A DNA stretch of 64,000 bases. It comes from Ipomoea triloba (taxonomy: Eukaryota; Streptophyta; Magnoliopsida; Solanales; Convolvulaceae). The notes below the pieces were generated by a model. The model saw nothing but the letters and a program-made list of their open reading frames with translations, was not told the DNA's origin and searched no databases. The stretch covers positions 5,456,184-5,520,183 of the forward strand of contig NC_044924.1 of NCBI RefSeq assembly GCF_003576645.1, in the 5' to 3' direction. Positions 57,037-64,000 of this stretch are shown one piece after another (position 1 is the first letter of the stretch; every line of letters begins with the position of its first letter). The position numbers were made by a program, and so were the translations under genes.

Positions 57037-58832
57037 GGTCAGACATAAATTTTAGGTAAAAAATGGAGGAGTAATTTTGTCTCAGCATTATCTTTTTTTT
57101 TTTTCTTCCTAAAATCCATGGAATTAAAATCCCATAGGGGGCCATGGGATTCTATTCCATGAAAAGGAGGGAATTGCAATTCCTCCAACCAAATAAAGCA
57201 ATTTAGTTGCATTCAAAATTAGGTGAAAATTAAGTGAAAATGGAATTGTAATTCTCTCCAACCAAACGCCATAGCTCTTAATCATATGAAAACAAAATAT
57301 AACTGAGGACCAAATAATTCAATATTAAAATGTTGACATAAATTGGTTTAATTTAATTCTGACAAAGATGTTGAGCCCTTTCATTATCATATAATAATAT
57401 TTGTTTTTTTTTATTATATAAACATTAAAGAAAATATAAGGAGGTGTAAAAGAATACGCCGTAATTTTATTGATAAATTGACTTTCTATATTTTGCATGG
57501 AAATTTGGAATAGCTATATATTGTCAAGGTCTCTTGACAAAAGAGAAAGAATATGAATTATTTGATAGCTTCTTTTGATTTTATATTATTATATTTTTAG
57601 ACTATTAACACAATTAGTTTGAAACAACATTAAATAATAATAGATACTTTTGACAAAATATGTTGATCACGTCAATATTCAAGTCGTCATTTTAATGAAG
57701 AACAAAATTTTAAAATAATATCTTATAAAAGTCATTCAGTTTTTGTTACATGTGACAGTTTGTCATTAATTGACATTTCAACTGACAAAGAAAAAAAATC
57801 AAAAGAAAATAGTCACACCATGAAATGACAATATGTAACTACCGAATAAGGTGTTGTTTTTATTTTATTCTTTCATTCTCTCTCTATTTGTTTTTTTTTT
57901 CTTTTTTAAGGTTTGGAAAAATGTAAATTTGCATGCAATATGTGGAGACCGAATAATGTAACAATTTAACAATATGTGGAAACCAGGGTTAGGGAAGATA
58001 GTTTCGTCATTATCGGGAATATAGGTGGAATCGGCGATAACACTACTTCCACTATCCGGAATATAGGTGATATTTTCTTATGGATCTTTAAGTGTGAGAC
58101 ATGATGAGTTGTAAAAATTTGGATGTGTATGCATCACAATTACAGTTATTATATTATTTATTATAATTAACATTCAATTTAATCTAAATAGTAATACAAT
58201 TTCACATATGAGTATTACAATATCTATCATAAGTAACCCTTCATTTTTTATTTAATTTGGTATTAAATTTTCTACACAAAGTATATTACAATTTTTTTAA
58301 TAAGTAATATTTCACATATAAGTATTACAATATTTACGTTAGAATTACACTTTGTAAGTATCACAATTTCAGTTACAAGTATTACAATATTTATCGCTAG
58401 CTAGTAAAAATCATTTTATCCTAAATAGTATCAAATTTTGATATATAAACACTACAATATCTATTATATCATGAGTAACAAGCAATTATCATAGACTTGA
58501 CCGATTGTGTGACTTGTATAATTTTTATTATGCGAATAAAGAACTTTATTATTGACTCACATACATGAGAATAAAGAACTTTATTATTGATGAATAATTA
58601 AAATTACAAAGTACAGAAACAAAGAAATGTATGTATTTTGAAGAATACAATTAAAAGAGTATGTTTTATTCGTATGACATGAATGAATGATAAAGGATAA
58701 ATTTGCAATAACAATAATACAATACAAAGAGAGGGCGGGAAACTAAAAAAATTTTATTGTAACTATAGCTAGAATGCATGCATATATAAATGTATGTTAC
58801 GTTGTGGCGGCAAGGCAATATAATGAATTGGA
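57037..58832. other. Intergenic: decayed MITE, module copy, BBE-F 3' flank
   Basis: 57.08-57.27 kb has CCATGGGATTC/CCATGGAA fold-back words like 14.64-14.81 kb. 57.54-58.47 kb repeats 40.79-41.79 kb. 58.5-58.83 kb is the downstream flank of BBE-F, with AATAAA (minus strand) at 58753-58758. No gene. Confidence 0.65.
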
Positions 58833-60422
58833 TCAAAGTGGATATGAAAGTGGAATAATGCTCTGTTCATTCCTGAAGAAGTTATCTGGATCCACCAAAG
58901 CCTTCACTTTGGCAAGCCTATAGAAGTTATTCATGAAATATTTATAACCCCAAGAACTTGCCTGATCCAGGCTGGTTGTCCCGACCAAATTGTTTTGTCC
59001 CAGGTCAAAATCCCTGTAATTGGAGTAGGATTCTCTGGGATTGTTGGAAACATAGGGAGTCAAGTAAGCGTAAAGCTTGCGAATCCACGAGAGATGCTTC
59101 TGAGCCGCGACTTGGCCGACTTCGTCCCATCCAGTGGCGTATCCGAGGAAAAATAGGTTACCTGCCCTGTGTGGATAAGGCGTTTCTGAGGGCGAAATCT
59201 CATCCATTATCCCTCCATAGGGAACAAGCTGCATATTCGGCCCGTTGATGTCTTCTTCTTTAAACAGTTCCAACATTCCTTGGAAAATTTGGGGGGTAAA
59301 GGGGCGTTTGGCATAGTCGGACTTGATCTTGAAGCTCCGTTGTTTGAGATTGAAGGAGCGGTTGAGTAGGCTGTCGACGGGGTAGTGATAGGTTACGGTG
59401 TTGATCCAACTCATCTCGGTTAAGTCGGATTTGGTGACGCCCAATTCTGGAAATCCTTTCTGTATCATGGCTAGCAAGGCTTCGGATCTTCCGAGGTATT
59501 GTGCATTGAACAAACCCTCTACTGTTCTCTCCCCAGTAGTGTTGGTGTTTTGTAGGACGACTCTGAGGTAGAGGTTTCTGTCGGCCTTGTTGGCGAAAAA
59601 CTGCCATTTATACAATAGGTTTGTTAAGTTTTGTTCCAGGGTTTTGGAAATATTGAATACGGTGACGGTTTCAGGCACGGGAACCAGTTCCAGTTTCCAG
59701 GCGAGTATGATGCCGAAGCTAGCGCCGCCGCCGCCCCTGATAGCCCAGAAGAGATCCTCCCCCATGGATTTCCGGTCCAGAATTCTCCCGTTAACATCCA
59801 TGATTCGGGCGTCAATCACGTGGTCCGCCGCCAACCCATATTTTCGCAACAACATCCCGTAGCCGCCGCCGCTGATGTGGCCACCCGTGCCCACCGTGGG
59901 ACAAATACCCGCCGGAAAAGCTAAAGTGTCGCTCTTATTAGCAATGCTATAATAGAGTTCACCTAGCGTGGCTCCGGTTTGGACCCACGCCGACTTCTCC
60001 CCAACGTTAACCTCGATCGACCGGAACTTGATCAAGTCCAGAATGGCAAAGGGGAGGCTGGAAACAAAGGAAACGCCCTCGTAATCGTGGCCACCGCTTC
60101 GGGTCCTCAGCTGGATGTTATACTTTCGGGAGCAAATGAGTGCAGCTCGAACGTGGGATTCCCGTAAAGGTGTGATGATGACTACAGGTTTGGGGGTTCC
60201 GGGCCCGGTGAACCTGGAATTCTGGGCGGACATATTCAGGATGGGCAAGAATGATGGGCTGCTGGGAGTGTAGAGTACCTGAGAGGTGGCATTATTTCTG
60301 AGCTTGCTGGAAAGACAGTGCACAAAATCTTGATGATGAGCATGAATGCTACTGCAGGCTGCTGGGAAACAAATTAAGGAAAAAATAAATGCTACAACCG
60401 CAAAACACATTGGGCTTTTCAT
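58833..60422 (-). CDS. BBE-F: intact BBE-like FAD-linked oxidase
   Basis: A clean 529-residue intronless frame. The signal peptide is residues 1-25. FAD anchors are His112 and Cys174, with Val177 at the oxygen gate, His182 and the GGGYG turn. The FAD domain contains KSMGEDLFWAIRGGGGASFG in single copy, which shows what BBE-B should look like. By alignment, Tyr114 and Tyr469 (NYRDFD) are conserved, but Gly427 replaces the acid/amide residue usual at the catalytic base position. It is nearly identical in its N-terminus to BBE-B and to the orphan 5' end. It probably encodes a secreted oxidase; the substrate is unknown. Confidence 0.95.
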   Translation of the reverse strand: MKSPMCFAVVAFIFSLICFPAACSSIHAHHQDFVHCLSSKLRNNATSQVLYTPSSPSFLPILNMSAQNSRFTGPGTPKPVVIITPLRESHVRAALICSRKYNIQLRTRSGGHDYEGVSFVSSLPFAILDLIKFRSIEVNVGEKSAWVQTGATLGELYYSIANKSDTLAFPAGICPTVGTGGHISGGGYGMLLRKYGLAADHVIDARIMDVNGRILDRKSMGEDLFWAIRGGGGASFGIILAWKLELVPVPETVTVFNISKTLEQNLTNLLYKWQFFANKADRNLYLRVVLQNTNTTGERTVEGLFNAQYLGRSEALLAMIQKGFPELGVTKSDLTEMSWINTVTYHYPVDSLLNRSFNLKQRSFKIKSDYAKRPFTPQIFQGMLELFKEEDINGPNMQLVPYGGIMDEISPSETPYPHRAGNLFFLGYATGWDEVGQVAAQKHLSWIRKLYAYLTPYVSNNPRESYSNYRDFDLGQNNLVGTTSLDQASSWGYKYFMNNFYRLAKVKALVDPDNFFRNEQSIIPLSYPL

Positions 60423-60830
60423 TTTCGTATCCTTAGCTTAGCTGATGATATATATGATTGTTGATTCAATCCATCCCATGGAGAATTATATTTATAGGCA
60501 TCAGGCATTGGAAACGCGTAAATATTTTGACTATGAAGATGATTTTATATGTATGTTACACAATACACACGTACGCCACTTTTATTGAATTATTAATTTA
60601 ACAAGAAAAGTAAAACAAATTAAAGAGACTTCCGTTTACAAGTGGACATGTATGTAATCCATTCTGCACCTTTAATCTTACTTAATTTTGTGGTTTATAA
60701 TTTTTTGACATGATAAATAATATACATCAATGCACCACTTCAAACACTTAGGTCAAATGATCTTTCATCTAAACCGTAGATAGGAGTTCACAAGTGTTCA
60801 CACCAGAACCGGAATATATATATATATATC
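60423..60830 (-). promoter_or_regulatory. Promoter of BBE-F
   Basis: TATAAATA is on the minus strand at 60489-60496. The leader contains the small duplications AGCTTAGCTGATGATATAT and GGCATCAGGCATTGG relative to other copies. Upstream words of the shared module follow to GTTCACACCAGAACCGG and a (TA)n tract at about 60814-60828. Confidence 0.65.
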
Positions 60831-60866
60831 GGTTCTCATGCGGTTTGGTTGCTTAGGTGCGGTGGT

Positions 60867-61176
60867 GAATACATCTTACTTGCCACCAATGATAAGGAGA
60901 TGCTTCGTGATGTGAAACAATTTCTCTCTACGAACTTTGACATGAAGGATAATATGGGTGATGCCTCTTATGTTATTGGCATTAAAATTCATAGAGATAG
61001 GTCCCGGGACATACTGGGTTTATCTCAAGAAACCTATATAAGCAAAGTTTTAGAAAGATTTCAGATGAAAAATTGTTCACCAAGCTTTGCTCCCATTGCA
61101 AAGGGGAATAAATTCAGTTTGGACCAATGTCCGAAAAATGATTTGGAGAAAGAATCCATGGAGAACATCCCTTATA
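60867..61176 (+). pseudogene. Copia reverse transcriptase fragment
   Basis: About 100 codons of the RVT_2-type region are recognisable: ILLATNDKEML, DMKDNMGDASYVIGIKI, GLSQETYISKVLERFQMK, CSPSFAPIAKG and NIPY. The preceding catalytic YVDD motif is replaced by GGEY at the left junction, and the frame ends at NIPY, where a hAT fragment joins. It lies next to (TA)n and a CGGTTCTCATGCGG terminus. It probably derives from a different element than the one at 44.4 kb. Confidence 0.85.
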
Positions 61177-61390
61177 TGAAAGTTAAAATTTACATTTAAT
61201 AATACTAAAAAATCATATCAAATAACATAAAATATTATTAGAAAATTTTCAACATTTTTTAAATACAAAAGTAATCATGACAAAAAAATTCTACGTGCTA
61301 TGCAAAATCATCTTTCACTTTCTATCCTGTAAATATAATGGATTAGACCGAACTCAGTAATTCAGGGTAATTATAACTCAAAAATTATAT
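61171..61390. mobile_element. Internal fragment of the hAT element
   Basis: From CTTATATGAAAGTTAAAATT onward it matches 49681-49905 almost base for base, without either terminus. It is sandwiched between the copia RT fragment and a SINE core. Confidence 0.85.
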
Positions 61391-61764
61391 ATATACGAGA
61401 GGTGGTGGGTTCGAGCCTCAGTGGAGTCAATACTGACTCTTATGAACAAAAAGCTCTATATGAGAACTTGTGAATAAATCTAAACCATTGATCACTCTTA
61501 TGAACAGAAAGCTCTATATGAGAACTTGTGAATAAATCTAAACCATTGATCATCAAAATCTAATGGATAGGAAATCAAGTAAAAAATGAGTGGGCCGGTG
61601 TCATTTTCATAAATCATCTTCTTGTGTTCAAGTCACCTTTGTTTTTGTTCATCCCGCGTTCTCGTTCATCGGGTTCCAAGTTTGAGTGCTCAAACGTTGG
61701 AATCGTAGTACGTTCTATCCTGAAAAACCTATATCGCAACGCTCTTAGCACCCCGTGAGGCAAT
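61391..61764. other. Patchwork: SINE core, 58-bp duplication, MITE piece
   Basis: 61396-61440 carries GGTGGTGGGTTCGAGCCTCA, the SINE core of 25.74 kb. ACTCTTATGAACA..TAAACCATTGATC is tandemly repeated with period 58 (61437 and 61495), with one A/G difference, and is part of the GTGAGAAC MITE. 61620-61764 (TTCATCGGGTTCCAAG) I do not recognise. No gene. Confidence 0.6.
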
Positions 61765-62450
61765 AAATAAGGTTTTAACGAGGGAGACAACTCAACTCGG
61801 CCTTCCGACCTACCCGAGATTATCTTCATTTGTCCCCTTCTACTTCCAGGTTTTATCTTAACCTTTCGTAAATTAATTTCCAGTTTTATTTATCTTTCGT
61901 GAGTTTGTATTTTCTCCATTTTCAAGAGATTTTCGAGAATATATTTCCTACACATGTGACTTTTTTGGTTACGTGACTTCGTCCACAAATGAAGTGTTAA
62001 TATATAATAATAGGATGCCACTTTGAATCATGATTCTGTGAATACTGAAGAAGAATGTCTTGGTACAAAACTACAAATGTATAATAACTTTTGAGTTTTC
62101 TTGTTGAAGAAACATAACAATGACTTTTAGTACCCCCAAAAAAAATCATGACATCTTCTAGAACAAATACAAAAATAACAGAAAATTACTTCATAAATTC
62201 AAAGTTGACAATTATTGTTAAAACCTGTATACTATTGGAGATTTATTTATATAGTAATAATTATATATTTTAGCATTTCAAACATGTTATTAAATTTAAA
62301 TAATAATTTTCGTACAAAAAAATATATATAGTAATAATTATATATTTGAGGATTTAATACTCCGTAATATTTTAGGTTTGCGTGGGAGCTGTTGACTTTG
62401 AATATTTTATATGCTACATCACAATACACTTACGCGGTACGCCACTTTTA
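61765..62450. repeat. ~680-bp duplicated segment (partner 48790-49470)
   Basis: Near-identical to the partner and in the same orientation. After the promoter-like words ACGCGGTACGCCACTTTTA it diverges: here into the TGTACATT repeats, there into an A-rich tract. Confidence 0.85.
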
Positions 62451-62880
62451 AATAAAGCACATTCAATAAAAAAATAATGTACATTGAGTATAAAAATAAT
62501 GTACATTATTTGTGTACTGAATATACATTATTTTTATAGTATAAAAATAATGTACATTCAGTACAAAAATAATATACATTTAGTACATTAAAAATGTACA
62601 TTTGATTATGGTCCACATAGCTGTGTGGACCATAATTTGCCCCAATCAATCATTATTGTGTGGACCATACTATTAAATAATGCACATTCAATATAAAAAT
62701 AATGTACATTCAGTATAAAAATAATATACATTATATTCAGGGAATGTACATTATTTGTGTACTGAATGTACATTATTTTTATAGTATAAAAATAATGTAC
62801 ATTCAGTACAAAAATAATGTACATTTAGTACATTAAAAATGTACATTTGATTATGGTCCACGTAGCAATAATTTGCCCTA
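62451..62880. repeat. Two direct copies of a TGTACATT-rich palindromic element
   Basis: Copy one is about 62451-62650 and copy two about 62672-62880. Each has AATAATGTACATTCAGTA words in both orientations and ends with TGATTATGGTCCAC. Between them lies TGTGTGGACCATAATTTGCCCC. The fold-back structure and the TGGTCCAC ends suggest a MITE pair; the terminus recalls the GTGGACC ends at 50.8 and 51.2 kb. Confidence 0.65.
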
Positions 62881-64000
62881 GTCGTCATGGCCAAATGAAT
62901 CCACTCAAGACCAGCAGTAATTCAACTATAAAAATAACTCTGATCTAAATGCAATTAAATTCCATGTTGAATCATTCAAAATGTTATTATATTTATATTA
63001 TATATCTAATGTAATTACAATTTTATCTGCCTGCCTCTTCTTGCTTATATTATTCGATATCATTTGCAACTTCGAATTTTTTAAATGATGTAATTTTGAC
63101 CCTTTCAAATTATCTTAAATCTTATCATGTACTTAATCCAAAACAAGACAATGTATGCATGCTTTTTCATACTCTCAATGCAAATAATTTTCCTCAGCGC
63201 ATGCTTTCTTTCCTATAGTAAGTTCATACTTGGAATCATATCATTTCACAGAATACTTCACATTTTCTTCGATTTTTTTTCCAAAGAAAAAAAGAATTTC
63301 CATGTTGGTAAATTATGTATATTGAGAATTTAAATATATAACGATCTGCTTTGGTAAACTTTATGGTCGTGGACTATAATTACGATTGTGATTTGTGGTT
63401 ATATCAACTAATTAAATGTATATTTTGGTATTTCAAACGTGTTATTAAACTTAAATAACATTTTTGTATGAAATAAAAATTTAAATAATATTTGGAAGTT
63501 GTGAAGTTAGATATTGTGTTTACTTTAGGGAGAATTTTAGTAAGAGTTTACTGAAAAATGAAGAGAGAAAAAACTCATCATGAATTAACTTTACTAAAGA
63601 TTTTGAGCAAATAGTGGAATCTCCAAGATTAACTTCACAAGAAAGTTAAAATAGCAAAGAAAAGAGCAGAAAGTTAAAGTCTTAAAGTTATAACGAAAAG
63701 TTGCAACACGAAAAGTTGGGACTCAAAGGTGATCTTAGAAAGTTAACTTCTCGGTGATTTGTGGGAAGTAATTAACACTTTTGTTAATTTATCAACCTTC
63801 TAAAGCAATCTACATTACATAAAGAACTTCTAGGATGAAGCATTACAAAAATACTTACATTTTGGTGGTGTGAAAGCTAACTACTTCTCGGTTAAAACTT
63901 TGTAATCCGCTGCATGCATGGAATATATATATACATATATATATATACATATATATATATATATGGCGGGTTCAGGTGCGGAAGAGGTCCCAGGTGCGTT
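62881..64000. other. Intergenic modules to the window end
   Basis: 62.9-63.4 kb equals the 26.2-26.56 kb module. 63.4-63.9 kb matches modules at 22.2-22.4, 40.5 and 43.7 kb. (TA)n at about 63922-63964 is followed by GGCGGGTTCAGGTGCGG, another (TA)n-adjacent terminus cut by the window end. No gene. Confidence 0.6.

Noticed and set aside
61614..61829. 71-codon minus-strand frame at 61.6 kb
   Set aside because: It spans a junction between a MITE piece, unrecognised sequence and the 680-bp duplicated segment. No homology is recognisable.

Overview
The window is nuclear DNA of a flowering plant, most likely a eudicot. It is very AT-rich, carries intronless berberine-bridge-enzyme-like genes, one spliced housekeeping-type gene with GT..AG introns, a Ty1/copia element primed by initiator-Met tRNA, solo LTRs, MULE, hAT and PIF/Harbinger MITEs, SINEs, and scaffold gaps that mostly fall in (TA)n tracts. 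I cannot name the species; an asterid is only an impression.

Layout. 0-1.4 kb holds a three-exon gene for a small single-pass membrane protein of unknown function. The rest is a tandem array of BBE-like (FAD-linked oxidase) genes that has expanded and decayed. Complete reading frames are BBE-A (6474-8063, +), BBE-B (9239-10918, -, with two in-frame 42-bp duplications in the FAD domain), BBE-C (16998-18599, -) and BBE-F (58833-60422, -). Relics are a 3' end of BBE-A at 14.8 kb, a full-length pseudogene BBE-D (36101-37614, +), an orphan promoter with eight codons at 38.8 kb, a 5'-truncated BBE-E (47838-48390, +) and a last-exon scrap at 54.5 kb (-). Each copy brought shared promoter and 3'-flank modules, so the intergenic DNA is a mosaic of the same few modules in both orientations.

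Because the flanks are paralogous, many insertions can be bounded against an empty site in the same window: 445-bp-class MULE MITEs (three copies, 9-bp TSD), an 852-bp hAT element (8-bp TSD), Tourist-like MITEs (TAA TSD), SINEs (13-15-bp TSD), a 1249-bp composite insertion, solo LTRs of 2638 and 1447 bp with perfect 5-bp TSDs, and a 2929-bp copia element lacking reverse transcriptase.

How the genes work together. The intact BBE enzymes have secretion signals, both covalent-FAD residues (His and Cys, 62 residues apart) and the Val expected of oxygen-using oxidases. BBE-A differs from the others at two mapped active-site positions (Phe and Glu instead of Tyr and Gly), so the array probably holds two substrate specificities. 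Substrates cannot be read from sequence.

The most unexpected signal is a set of tandem duplications of exactly 42 bp in unrelated sequences (10.1, 10.2, 52.6, 54.4, 56.6, 56.8 and 56.95 kb). A constant period across unrelated sequence suggests an assembly or gap-filling artefact, and if so the apparent lesion in BBE-B is not real. I found no RNA genes, CRISPR arrays or wholly new gene system.
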